64,000 nt of DNA from Hydrogenophaga sp. 2FB (GTDB lineage: Bacteria; Pseudomonadota; Gammaproteobacteria; Burkholderiales; Burkholderiaceae_C): NCBI RefSeq assembly GCF_005503365.1, contig NZ_SCML01000025.1, positions 1 through 64,000 of the forward strand, given 5' to 3'. Below are positions 11,764 through 19,764 of the stretch, one piece after another (within the stretch, counting starts at the first letter, position 1; each line of letters opens with the position of its first letter). A program made the position numbers and the translations under genes. The notes beneath the pieces are model-generated. The model saw only the letters and a list, made by a program, of their open reading frames with translations. It had not been told where the DNA came from and searched no databases.

Positions 11764-12201
11764 ATGCGATTCATGATCATGGTCAAAGCCACCAAGGACA
11801 GCGAAGCGGGCGTGATGCCCACCGAGGCCGAGTTCACCGAGATGGGCCGGTTCAACGAGGAGCTGGTGAAAGCGGGTGTCATGGAGGCCGGTGAAGGCCT
11901 GCACCCCAGTTCGAAAGGCGCTCGCGTGCGCTTCTCGGGGCGCGACCGTCAGGTCGTTGACGGCCCCTTCTCCGAAACCAAGGAGTTGGTCGCCGGCTTC
12001 TGGATCTGGAACTGCGCCTCGCGGCAGGAAGCGATCGACTGGGTCAAGCGCTGCCCGAACCCGATGCGCACCGACTCCGAGATCGAGATCCGCCAGATCT
12101 TCAGCGCCGAGGATTTTGGCGACGCACTCACGCCCGAACTGCGCGAGCAGGAAGAGCGCTTGCGCGCGCAGGTGGCCGAGCAGGGCAAGCCCGCGCGCTG
12201 A
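11764..12201 (+). CDS. YCII-related (DGPF) domain protein
   Basis: 145-residue cytosolic protein of the YciI/DGPF family, dimeric ferredoxin-like folds of mostly unknown function often found next to ECF sigma factors. The hallmark DGPFSETKELVAGFWIW segment is near residues 60-77, preceded by MRFMIMVKAT. The tail after residue 110 is charged and helical. AGGAG sits 8 bases before the ATG. No sigma-factor gene is adjacent. A second member of this family lies elsewhere in the window. Confidence 0.85.
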   Translation: MRFMIMVKATKDSEAGVMPTEAEFTEMGRFNEELVKAGVMEAGEGLHPSSKGARVRFSGRDRQVVDGPFSETKELVAGFWIWNCASRQEAIDWVKRCPNPMRTDSEIEIRQIFSAEDFGDALTPELREQEERLRAQVAEQGKPAR

Positions 12202-12242
12202 GCGCGAAGCGAACCCACCCCTCGAGCTTGGGTCGCGCCGCC

Positions 12243-13565
12243 TCAGCGCGGCTTGCGCATCAGGTGCTGCGCCACGGCGTCGAAGGCGGGCAGCGTGGTC
12301 GGGTCGTTGGCGCTGTTGCTGGCCACGGGGTGCGAGGCGTAGCGCACGATCACCACGGCGGCCTGCGGGTTCACGTAGATGCGCTGGCCGTGCACGCCGC
12401 GCGCCATGAAGGCGCGGTCGGGCTGGTGGGTCACCCACCACATGTTGCGGTAGCTCCAGCCTTGCAGCAGGCTGTAGCCTGCCTTGGCGAAGGCGTCGCG
12501 GTCACCGCCGCGCCGGATGTCGTCCACCACGGCCTTGGGAACGATCTGCTGGCCGTTGAAGCGGCCGTTGTTGCGCAGCATGTCGCCGAAGCGGGCGAGG
12601 TCGCGCAGGCCGGTGTTCAAGCCACCGCCCGCGAACGGCGTGCCGGTGGAATCCACCGTCATGTACGCGTCCTGCTCCGCGCCCAGCCGGCTCCAGATGC
12701 GCTCGGACAAGAGGCTCGCCACGTCGCGCCCGGTGGCGCGCGCGATGATCCAGCCCAGCGTGTCGGAGTTGACGGTCTTGTAGGCAAAGGCCGCGCCGTG
12801 CTGGCCCTCGGGCTTCACGGTCTGCAGGTACTCGTAGTAGCTGCGCGGGCCGGTGTAGTCCTTGGGCTTGGGCAGCGGGCTGCCGGCTTGCGCGTGGGCC
12901 CAGACTTCGGCGTTGGGGTCGGCGTAGTCCTCGCTGTACTTCAGGCCCGTGGTCATGTCGAGCACCTGCCGCACGGTGGCGTTGCCGAAGGCCGAGCGGG
13001 CCAGCTCGGGCACGTAGTCCACCACCTTCTTGTTCGGATCCAGCTTGCCTTCGGCCACCAGCATCGCGCCCAGGGTGCCGGTGACGGACTTGGTGACCGA
13101 CATGGCGCCATGCTGCCCCTGCGCGGTCAGCACACCAAAGTAACGCTCGTAGACGATGCGGCCCTGGTGCAGCACCAGGATGCCGTCGGTGTAGTTGGCG
13201 GCGAGCGATTCGGCCCAGGTCATGGACGACGAGGCGCCCAGCGGTGTGAAGCGCACGGTGTCGATGTCCGCCCGCAGCGCGCGCGGCAAGGGTGTGGGCG
13301 CGCCCACGCCGCGGGACACGTTCACCGTGGGCATCAACTGGCGAAAATGCGAGACGCTCCAGCGCAGGGCCGGAAACTGGAAGGTGCTGCCGTCGTCGAA
13401 GCGCAGTTGCTTGTCGGGTGGTGGTGGAGCGCCCACCATCCAGCCGAGTTTGGCGGGGTCGCTGGCCTCGGCGTCCAGCGGCTGGGCCTGGGCACCGGCG
13501 GCCCACAGCGTGGGGGCGGTGGCCACGCCCAGCGCCAGTGCGAACAGAAGGGTGACAGGGTTCAT
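12243..13565 (-). CDS. Exported serine hydrolase (beta-lactamase/class C family)
   Basis: 440-residue protein of the beta-lactamase-related hydrolase family (Pfam Beta-lactamase), acting in the periplasm or outside the cell. A signal peptide covers about residues 1-28 (ending AAGAQAQ). The active-site SxxK is S156-V-T-K159. Later conserved blocks DMTTGLKY, YKTVNSDTLGW and the GGGLNTGLRDLARFG segment match 6-aminohexanoate-dimer hydrolase/esterase-like proteins. It is more likely an esterase or amidase than a true beta-lactamase; the substrate is unknown. It is divergent from the chemoreceptor gene and ends 41 bp from the YCII gene, convergent with it. Confidence 0.85.
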   Translation of the reverse strand: MNPVTLLFALALGVATAPTLWAAGAQAQPLDAEASDPAKLGWMVGAPPPPDKQLRFDDGSTFQFPALRWSVSHFRQLMPTVNVSRGVGAPTPLPRALRADIDTVRFTPLGASSSMTWAESLAANYTDGILVLHQGRIVYERYFGVLTAQGQHGAMSVTKSVTGTLGAMLVAEGKLDPNKKVVDYVPELARSAFGNATVRQVLDMTTGLKYSEDYADPNAEVWAHAQAGSPLPKPKDYTGPRSYYEYLQTVKPEGQHGAAFAYKTVNSDTLGWIIARATGRDVASLLSERIWSRLGAEQDAYMTVDSTGTPFAGGGLNTGLRDLARFGDMLRNNGRFNGQQIVPKAVVDDIRRGGDRDAFAKAGYSLLQGWSYRNMWWVTHQPDRAFMARGVHGQRIYVNPQAAVVIVRYASHPVASNSANDPTTLPAFDAVAQHLMRKPR

Positions 13566-13611
13566 GGCGGCTCCTATGCGCAAGAGGGACCGTGAAGGGT
13601 AATCGCTCCGC

Positions 13612-13693
13612 GCGAATTGCCCCGCCTTTCCCCTGCTGTTCGCCGTCTTGCGAATTTGCCGGCGTGGGAAATTCGCCGTGTAGACAAATTGCC
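13612..13693. promoter_or_regulatory. Repeated AATT-GCC motifs in a divergent promoter region
   Basis: Four similar words lie between the serine hydrolase and chemoreceptor genes: GCGAATTGCC, GCGAATTTGCC, GGAAATTCGCC and GACAAATTGCC. The last three AATT cores are exactly 17 bp apart. GCGAATTT and AAATTCGC also form an inverted pair (13650-13676). This is a plausible cluster of regulator sites; the regulator is not identified. Confidence 0.35.
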
Positions 13694-13817
13694 AGACCCA
13701 CGGCCCCTCGGGCTTCGTCAGGCACTCACTCCTCACTCCCATCCCACTGGACGAAGAAAGAAGCGCTGCGTGTTGTCCCCTCTCCAATCCCTCTCCAAAA
13801 AACCGTCTCTGGCCCGC

Positions 13818-15764
13818 ATGAGCCTGCGCACCCAATTGCTGCTGCTGGTCGTCGGCGTGGTGCTGCTCGGCTTTGCCGTCACCGTGGTGTCGCTGACGCG
13901 CCAGGCCGGCCAGTTGCAGGAAAACACGGCCCTCATGTACGCCGAGGAACTGGCGACCCGCAATGCGGCGCAAGTGGGCGCAGAACTCAACGCCACCATG
14001 ACGGCCGCGCGCACGCTGGCGCAGGCGCTGGCGGGCTTGAAATCCACCGGACAGGCCGACCGCATCGAAGCCGATGCCTTGATCCGCAACGTGCTCGAAG
14101 GCTCGCCGCAGTTCCTCGGCGTCTGGGTGGCGTGGGAGCCCAATGCGTTCGACGGGCGCGACGCCGAGTACGTGGGCATGCCGGGCCACGATGCCACGGG
14201 GCGCTACATCCCTTACTGGAACCGGGGCGCGGGCTCGGTGGTGGTGGAACCGCTGGTGGACTACGACAAGCCGGGTCCGGGCGATTACTACCAGTTGCCC
14301 AAGCGCACCGGCAAGGAGGCGCTCATCGAGCCCTACAAGTACATGCTGGCGGGCAAGGAAGTCTTGCTCACGACCACCTCGGTGCCGATCGTGGTCAACG
14401 GCCAGTTCGTGGGCGTGGCGGGGATCGACCTGCCGCTGTCCAGCCTGCAGGAAAAGGTGCAGGCGATCCGCATCTACGACACCGGTTACGCGAGCCTGCT
14501 CTCGCACGGCGCTGTGTATGTGGGGGATCGCGACGCCGCGCTCGTGGGGCAGGCTTTGACGAAGCCGGGCGAGCTGGAAGCCATGCGCACCGCGCTGAGC
14601 GAGAACCAGCCGCAGCGCGTGCGTTACCAGCACGAAGGATTGAACACCGAAGTGACCAGCATCTATGTGCCGATCCGCGTGGGCAAGGACAACTCTTCAT
14701 GGGCCTTCGCGGCCACCGTGCCGCAGGACCGCATCCTCGCCGAGGTGCGCCAGCTCAACCTCACCGCCGCGTTGCTGGGCGCGGTGTCGATCATCGTGGT
14801 GTCGCTCGGTTTGCTCTGGGCCTTGCAGCGCCTCGTGCTGCGCCCGCTGGGCGGCGAACCCGCCGAAGCCGTGGCCGTGAGCGCCCGCGTGGCCCGGGGC
14901 GACCTCGGCCAGCCGGTGCCCGTGAAGGCCGGTGACACCCACAGCCTGATGGCCCAACTGGCGGTGATGCAGAAGGACCTGGCCGGCGTGGTCGGCCGCG
15001 TGCGGCGCGGCGCCGAGGCGGTGGCCACGGCCAGCGCGGAGATTTCGCAGGGCAACCAGGACCTCTCCAGCCGCACCGAAAACCAGGCCAGCGCGCTGGA
15101 AGAAACGGCCGCCTCCATGGAACAGCTGGGCACGGCCGTGGGCCAGAACTCCGGGCATGCGCGCGAGGCCGATCAACTGGCGCGCTCGGCGACGACGCTG
15201 GCCGAGCAGGGCGGCGCGGCGGTGCAGCGCGTGGTGGACACCATGCAGGACATCGACGCTGGCTCGCGCAAGATCGCCGACATCATCGGCGTCATCGACG
15301 GCATCGCGTTCCAGACCAACATCCTCGCGCTCAACGCGGCCGTCGAGGCGGCGCGCGCGGGTGAACAAGGCCGTGGCTTCGCCGTGGTGGCCGGCGAGGT
15401 GCGCAGCCTGGCCACGCGGTCGGCGCAGGCCGCGCGCGAGATCAAGGACCTGATCGGCAGCAGTGTGCAGAGCGTGGGCAACGGCACGGTGCTGGTGAAC
15501 GAAGCCGGCCATACGATGCAGGAACTGATCGCCTCCATTCAGAAGGTGTCGCGCCTCATGTCCGACATCAGCACCGCCAGCGGCGAACAGAGCGCGGGCG
15601 TGAGCCAGGTGGGCGAGGCGGTGGTGCAGCTGGACCAGACCACGCAGCAGAACGCCGCGCTCGTGGAAGAAATGTCCGCTGCGGCCCACAGCCTGCGTCA
15701 GCAGGCGGATGAGCTGGTGAAGACGGTGTCGGTGTTCCAGTTGGGGGCGACCGCGTCTTCGTGA
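13818..15764 (+). CDS. Methyl-accepting chemotaxis protein
   Basis: 648-residue inner-membrane chemoreceptor. The first membrane helix (LLLLVVGVVLLGFAVTVV) is near residues 6-24. A periplasmic dCache-like sensor domain covers about 30-305; its FLGVWVAWEPNAFDGRD and GDYYQLPKRTGKEALIEPY pieces are typical of dCache_1. A second helix is near 310-332, then HAMP, then the cytoplasmic signalling domain with the kinase-contact tip EVRSLATRSAQAAREIKDL near 525-545. There is no NWETF-type pentapeptide at the C-terminus. The ligand is unknown. The start is uncertain: in-frame GTG (13770) and TTG (13773) lie upstream, behind a purine-rich stretch, and would add 15-16 residues. Confidence 0.9.
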   Translation: MSLRTQLLLLVVGVVLLGFAVTVVSLTRQAGQLQENTALMYAEELATRNAAQVGAELNATMTAARTLAQALAGLKSTGQADRIEADALIRNVLEGSPQFLGVWVAWEPNAFDGRDAEYVGMPGHDATGRYIPYWNRGAGSVVVEPLVDYDKPGPGDYYQLPKRTGKEALIEPYKYMLAGKEVLLTTTSVPIVVNGQFVGVAGIDLPLSSLQEKVQAIRIYDTGYASLLSHGAVYVGDRDAALVGQALTKPGELEAMRTALSENQPQRVRYQHEGLNTEVTSIYVPIRVGKDNSSWAFAATVPQDRILAEVRQLNLTAALLGAVSIIVVSLGLLWALQRLVLRPLGGEPAEAVAVSARVARGDLGQPVPVKAGDTHSLMAQLAVMQKDLAGVVGRVRRGAEAVATASAEISQGNQDLSSRTENQASALEETAASMEQLGTAVGQNSGHAREADQLARSATTLAEQGGAAVQRVVDTMQDIDAGSRKIADIIGVIDGIAFQTNILALNAAVEAARAGEQGRGFAVVAGEVRSLATRSAQAAREIKDLIGSSVQSVGNGTVLVNEAGHTMQELIASIQKVSRLMSDISTASGEQSAGVSQVGEAVVQLDQTTQQNAALVEEMSAAAHSLRQQADELVKTVSVFQLGATASS

Positions 15765-15766
15765 TG

Positions 15767-16096
15767 TCACACGCCGTCGGGCTCCTGCATCCACGCGGGA
15801 ATGTCCCGCTGGCCGTGCAGCACGCGCCACACGTCGACGTGGTCCGGGTGCTCGACGTAGAACACCCGTTGCGGGTATCGCGTCAGCGGCCAGGTGCGAA
15901 GGCCGGGCAGATTGAGTTCGTGGGCATAACGCGGCGAGCCGGTGGCCGGATGGCGGCCGATGTGCGCGAAGGCTTTCTCCAGCGCGTCGATGAAGCCCGA
16001 TGCGGCCTGCTCGGCGTGTTCATCCAGGTAGTAGGCAATGGCTTCGTCAACATCCCGCAGCGCTTGCTCGCGCGGGACGACGGGCTTGGCCTTCAC
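15767..16096 (-). CDS. parE: ParE-type toxin (RelE/ParE superfamily)
   Basis: 109-residue toxin of the RelE/ParE fold. Characteristic pieces are the helical start VPREQALRDVDEAIAYY, the FIDALEKAFAHIGRHPATGS segment and the closing strands RVFYVEHPDHVDVWRVLHG. ParE toxins usually poison DNA gyrase; some relatives cut mRNA. It overlaps the antitoxin gene by 4 bp and lies downstream of it, the usual order. Its 3' end meets the chemoreceptor gene convergently with a 2-bp gap. Confidence 0.88.
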   Translation of the reverse strand: MKAKPVVPREQALRDVDEAIAYYLDEHAEQAASGFIDALEKAFAHIGRHPATGSPRYAHELNLPGLRTWPLTRYPQRVFYVEHPDHVDVWRVLHGQRDIPAWMQEPDGV

Positions 16097-16344
16097 CGCC
16101 GAGCGCGGGCTTTGGCACCCCTGTGCATCCGGTTCCGCAGGCCTTCGAAATAGCCCGCATCAGCCGGCGCTGTCGGGTTGGACGCCGCACCTGCCAGCAG
16201 CAAGCCGCGCAGTTGCAGGCGATCCTGATCCTTGCGAATCAACTCGCGCACATACTCGCTGCTGGTGCCGTAGCCGCGCTCGCTGACCTGCTCGTCCACA
16301 AAGGACTTCAGGGTGTCGGGGAGAGAGATGTTCATCGTGCTCAT
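16093..16344 (-). CDS. parD: ParD-type antitoxin (ribbon-helix-helix)
   Basis: 83-residue antitoxin. The N-terminal MNISLPDTLKSFVDEQV followed by GYGTSSEYVRELIRKDQ is the ribbon-helix-helix DNA-binding unit typical of ParD/CC2985-type proteins. The Arg-rich C-terminus would wrap the toxin. The start could also be the Met at codon 4, where the conserved part begins. The antitoxin-toxin complex normally represses its own promoter, and a direct repeat spans that promoter here. Confidence 0.9.
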   Translation of the reverse strand: MSTMNISLPDTLKSFVDEQVSERGYGTSSEYVRELIRKDQDRLQLRGLLLAGAASNPTAPADAGYFEGLRNRMHRGAKARARR

Positions 16345-16350
16345 GGCACG

Positions 16351-16380
16351 AGCGTAGGCAATTTGGCAAAATTTGGCAAG
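16351..16380 (-). promoter_or_regulatory. parDE promoter with tandem operator repeat
   Basis: On the minus strand TTGCCA is followed after 17 bp by TACGCT, 7 bp before the parD start. The -35 and spacer are made of two direct copies of TTGCCAAAT in register at 10 bp (ATTTGGCAA on the + strand at 16361 and 16371). This suits autorepression by a ribbon-helix-helix antitoxin. Confidence 0.55.
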
Positions 16381-16398
16381 ATCTGGGGCTTCCCATTT

Positions 16399-17385
16399 TT
16401 ACCGAACCACCGATTCGTCGTAGATCCGGCCCAACGGGATCGCATCGCTTTTGACGATCCCTTGTTCGATGTAGTGGCGGCGCATCTTCTCGATGGTGGG
16501 CACGCGGATGCGCCCCGAAGGGTTTTCGAACGACACGGTGGCCAGCAGCCGCTGCGCCGTCGGCGCATCAACATTGAAGCGTTGCATCAGCCGCTGGCTG
16601 TTCTGGTCCGGGCGGGCCTGTGCGGCATCGCGCGCCCCTTCCAGCAGCGCGGCCACCGCGCGCTGGACCAGCGCGGGATCGCGTTGCAGCGTGGCGCGCT
16701 TGGCCAGGATCACGTACGGGTCCCAGTCACGCCCCAGAAAGTTCGACAGCTTCACCACGCTGGAGAGCCGTCCCTCCTTTTCGAGCAGGGCGGCCGCGTG
16801 TTCGGTCGTCACCCAGATGTCGGCTTGCCGGTTGTTGAGCGCCTGGTAGTTTTGCGGCAACCCGCCGGTCGGCACAAATTCGACCTCGTTCGGGGCCACG
16901 CCCAGGGACTTGAGAAAGAGGTCGGCGTAGAGCTTGTCCGTGCCCGATATCTGGGTGACCGCGATGCGCTTGCCACGGATGTCCGCGGCTTTGAGGGGCC
17001 GATCGGACAAGGACCACATGTGCCACTCGGCGTGCAAGCCCAGGTCGGCCACGACCACGAAGTCCACGCCCTTGCTCATGTAGTTGATGGCCGCGCCCAG
17101 GCCATACAAGCGCACGTCGGAGTGGTTTTCTTCTTCGGCGTTCCAGGAGCGGCGGTCCCCACCACCCAGGGGCGGCGGCGTGGTGGGTTGCAGTCCTTGC
17201 TTTTGCCACAGCCCCTGTTCCCGGGTGACCAGTTCCACCAGTGCCGTCGATGGCACGGTGCCGACACCGGCGGTGAAGGTCAGGGGCTGAAGGGCTTGGG
17301 CCGTCGCTTGCTGCGCGAGCGTCATACACAGCGCGGCCGACAGGGCCTGGAGCACGCGCAGCGCGTGCCGACGAAATGCAATCAT
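16399..17385 (-). CDS. Periplasmic ABC transporter substrate-binding protein
   Basis: 328-residue secreted protein with a signal peptide of about 30 residues (ending QQATAQA). The body resembles the NitT/TauT/SsuA (NMT1) class of binding proteins: LWQKQGL near the start, SGTDKLYADLFLKSLG and QADIWVTTEHAAALLEKEG. No permease or ATPase is adjacent on this side, so it either works with a distant ABC system or is an orphan. It is 50 bp downstream of a Bug-type binding protein and in the same direction. A GAGGTGACC-like stretch precedes the ATG. Confidence 0.8.
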   Translation of the reverse strand: MIAFRRHALRVLQALSAALCMTLAQQATAQALQPLTFTAGVGTVPSTALVELVTREQGLWQKQGLQPTTPPPLGGGDRRSWNAEEENHSDVRLYGLGAAINYMSKGVDFVVVADLGLHAEWHMWSLSDRPLKAADIRGKRIAVTQISGTDKLYADLFLKSLGVAPNEVEFVPTGGLPQNYQALNNRQADIWVTTEHAAALLEKEGRLSSVVKLSNFLGRDWDPYVILAKRATLQRDPALVQRAVAALLEGARDAAQARPDQNSQRLMQRFNVDAPTAQRLLATVSFENPSGRIRVPTIEKMRRHYIEQGIVKSDAIPLGRIYDESVVR

Positions 17386-17435
17386 GAGGTCACCTCGTGT
17401 TGTGATGGATGAAGGCGATTCGCCGCGCGAGGCCA

Positions 17436-18401
17436 TCAGGGCCGCTGCAGGCCGATGCGATCGATGATGGGCCGTTCCGACTGCGTGATGTCGTGCGCGA
17501 ACGCGGTGAACTGCTTGCTGCTCATGTATTGGGGATCGATGTCGAACTTGCGCAGCGCGTCGCGGAAGCTCTCCTGGTCCATGGCCTGCTTGAAGGCGTT
17601 GTGCAGACGCTCGACCACGGCCGGGTCCGTGCCGCCCGGCGCGACCAGGCCGAACGGCGCGTTCTGCACGATGGGGTAGCCCAGCTCCTTCAAGGTGGGC
17701 ACGTTGGGAAAGCGTGGGCTGCGCGTCTCGCCCGCCATCGCCAGCAGGCGCAAGGAACCCGATTCGACCAGGCTGGCCCAGCTGGGCCCGTCGGCGAGCG
17801 ACTTCACATGCCCGCCCCGCACGGCCGTCATGGCCTGGGCGCCGCCGGGAAACGGAACGTGGGTGAGCTTGACGCCCGCGCGCTGGGCCAGGTCTTCCAT
17901 CGTGAGATGGGGCGACGACAGCGTGCCCGGCGTGCCGTAGGTCATCTCACCCGGGTGCGCCTTGGCATAGGCGATGTAGTCCGCCAGCGTCTTGATGTCG
18001 GATGTGGCCGGCACCGCCAGGCCAAAGGGATAGGAGGCGAGGCCGATGATGTATTTCAGGTCCTTGACCGGGTCGTAGTTGGTCTTCGTCAGGTAGTGCT
18101 GGCGGAACACCGAAACCGCCACCTGCGCGATGGTGTAGCCGTCGGCCGGCACGGTCTGCATGAGCTGGGCGGGGATGACCATGCCCGCGCCCGGCTTGTT
18201 GTCCACCACGACGGGTTGTCCCAGGATGGCGCTGGCGTTGGTGGCCAGCACGCGGAACGCGGCGTCGGTGGCGCCGCCTGGCGCGAACCCGACGAGCAGC
18301 CGGATCGGCCTGGATGGGAAAGTGTTTTGCGCGCGCGCAACCGGCGCGATGGCCAGCGTGGCCGCGGCCACGGAACCGCTCAGGAGTTGACGTCGTTGCA
18401 T
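17436..18401 (-). CDS. Bug family tripartite tricarboxylate transporter binding protein
   Basis: 321-residue periplasmic solute-binding protein of the TctC/Bug family. A signal peptide covers about residues 1-24 (ends VARAQ). Family hallmarks are PIRLLVGFAPGGATD, VVVDNKPGAGM and RFPNVPTLKELGYP. Bug proteins bind carboxylated or aromatic acids; many have no cognate membrane component nearby, as here. It starts 33 bp downstream of the flavin monooxygenase stop on the same strand, so it may capture that enzyme's substrate. Confidence 0.93.
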   Translation of the reverse strand: MQRRQLLSGSVAAATLAIAPVARAQNTFPSRPIRLLVGFAPGGATDAAFRVLATNASAILGQPVVVDNKPGAGMVIPAQLMQTVPADGYTIAQVAVSVFRQHYLTKTNYDPVKDLKYIIGLASYPFGLAVPATSDIKTLADYIAYAKAHPGEMTYGTPGTLSSPHLTMEDLAQRAGVKLTHVPFPGGAQAMTAVRGGHVKSLADGPSWASLVESGSLRLLAMAGETRSPRFPNVPTLKELGYPIVQNAPFGLVAPGGTDPAVVERLHNAFKQAMDQESFRDALRKFDIDPQYMSSKQFTAFAHDITQSERPIIDRIGLQRP

Positions 18402-18434
18402 GTGAACCTCTCTCTCTTTCAGGATGTGCGGGCT

Positions 18435-19580
18435 TCAGACCGCACAGGATTGATCGGCGGGGTTGAGCGATGTGCTCCAGGCGTCGTAGCCGTACACGCT
18501 GTCGGCGTTGTTGTCGTTGCGCAGCCAGTCGTTCTTGCCCGAGGCCACCTGGATCTGGCTCGCGCGGGGCTTGCGCAGCGCTTCGTACCTCTGCAGTGCG
18601 GACGCGCAGTCCGGTCCGTCGGCCAGGCAACGCGCCAGCACCACGGCGTCCTCGATGCCCATGGCCGCGCCCTGCGCCATGAACGGCAACATCGGGTGGC
18701 AGGCGTCGCCCAGCAACGAGACGCGGCCCTGCGTCCACTGCGCCATGGGCTCGCGCACATACAGCGCGGTCTTGAGCACCACCTCGCAACCGCGCAGGAT
18801 GTCCTGCACCTCCGGGTGGAACTGCGCGTAGGCCGCGAGCAGTTCTTCCTGCGTGCCCTTGACCGACCACGACTCGTGGCGCCAGCTGTCTTCCCGTGCG
18901 GTGGCGAACACGAACAGCTCGCGCCCACCGTGGATCAGGAAGGTGAAGATCTGGCTCGCGGTGTTCGGCCCCCACCACTTGGTGGTCGGCGTCAGGTCCA
19001 GGTGGCCAAGCCGCTGCGTGTCGACGATGGAACGGAACGCCACCTGGCCGGTGAAGATGGGCTGGTCGGCGCCAAACAGGTTGTCGCGCACGGCGGAATG
19101 GATGCCGTCGGCGCCCACGATGGCGTCGAACCGGTGGGTTTGCCCGTTGTCGAGCACCAGCTCGGCGTGCTCGTCGGTCTGCGAAATGTGCTGGACCCGG
19201 CTGCCGAGGTGGACCTCGACGTCCGAGGCCGCCGCTTCCAGCGCCGACAGCAGGTCCGCGCGGTGCACCGTGAGTTGCGGCGCGCCATACCGGCGCTCGC
19301 CGGCGTCGCCCATTTCGAGGTGGGAGGTCACCTCCCCGCTGTCCCAGGTGCGGCTGACACGCCGGGTGGGGCGAAAGGCCGTGGCGCGCAAGGCCTGGCC
19401 AACGCCCAGGCCATCGAGCGCGCGCACGGCATTGGGCGTGAGGTTGATGCCCGCGCCCACGCGCCCGAACCGGGTCGCCTGCTCGAAAACCACGGGCGTG
19501 ATGTGCAGGCGTTTCAGGGCCAGAGCGGCCGACAGGCCGCCGATGCCGGCGCCAATGATGGCAATGCGAGGAGAGGTCAT
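18435..19580 (-). CDS. FAD-dependent monooxygenase, NicC/salicylate-hydroxylase-like
   Basis: 381-residue class A flavin monooxygenase. The FAD motif GAGIGGLSAAL is at residues 10-20, the DG motif IVGADGIHSAVR is near 155-166, and the GD motif LLGDACHPMLPFMAQGA is near 290-306. The spots TKWWGPN and VYGYDAWSTSL resemble 6-hydroxynicotinate 3-monooxygenase (NicC) more than plain salicylate hydroxylase. The reaction would be decarboxylative hydroxylation of a (hetero)aromatic carboxylate with NADH. This is by likeness; no other nic genes (nicAB, nicD, nicF) are nearby. It is divergent from an IclR regulator and followed by binding-protein genes. Confidence 0.75.
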   Translation of the reverse strand: MTSPRIAIIGAGIGGLSAALALKRLHITPVVFEQATRFGRVGAGINLTPNAVRALDGLGVGQALRATAFRPTRRVSRTWDSGEVTSHLEMGDAGERRYGAPQLTVHRADLLSALEAAASDVEVHLGSRVQHISQTDEHAELVLDNGQTHRFDAIVGADGIHSAVRDNLFGADQPIFTGQVAFRSIVDTQRLGHLDLTPTTKWWGPNTASQIFTFLIHGGRELFVFATAREDSWRHESWSVKGTQEELLAAYAQFHPEVQDILRGCEVVLKTALYVREPMAQWTQGRVSLLGDACHPMLPFMAQGAAMGIEDAVVLARCLADGPDCASALQRYEALRKPRASQIQVASGKNDWLRNDNNADSVYGYDAWSTSLNPADQSCAV

Positions 19581-19592
19581 GTTGTTGAAAAT

Positions 19593-19620
19593 GTTTTGAA
19601 TACGAAATCTAGTTTTGAAT
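19593..19620. promoter_or_regulatory. 19-bp-spaced direct repeats between monooxygenase and IclR genes
   Basis: GTTTTGAAT occurs twice, 19 bp apart, in an AT-rich part of the 184-bp divergent region. The downstream words TACGAAAT and GCTAAAT are also alike. The position fits an operator for the IclR protein. Confidence 0.4.
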
Positions 19621-19764
19621 GCTAAATTTTTTAGACGGCAACAGAGATCGGTAAAAACCCTGATCTGGCGCGCATGAAAGCGCCTTTGGCCTGCTTCAGC
19701 GTCGATTTCATAGAATCGCTGCGCAACCGAGGCACCCCGCCTTTTGTGGCGTTGCGCCCCGCCC

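Noticed and set aside
12243..13565. Serine hydrolase as a resistance beta-lactamase
   Set aside because: Only the SxxK fold-level motif is shared; the rest matches esterase/amidase-type relatives.
13566..14633. Upstream extension of the serine hydrolase frame
   Set aside because: The frame continues on the minus strand under the chemoreceptor gene, but the true start with its signal peptide is at 13565.
15767..16344. parDE as the mark of a genomic island or prophage
   Set aside because: No integrase, attachment repeats or composition shift around it; single toxin-antitoxin pairs are common in chromosomes.
17409..19625. 738-codon + strand frame across the Bug and monooxygenase genes
   Set aside because: Antisense shadow spanning two well-supported minus-strand genes and their gap; no recognisable domain.
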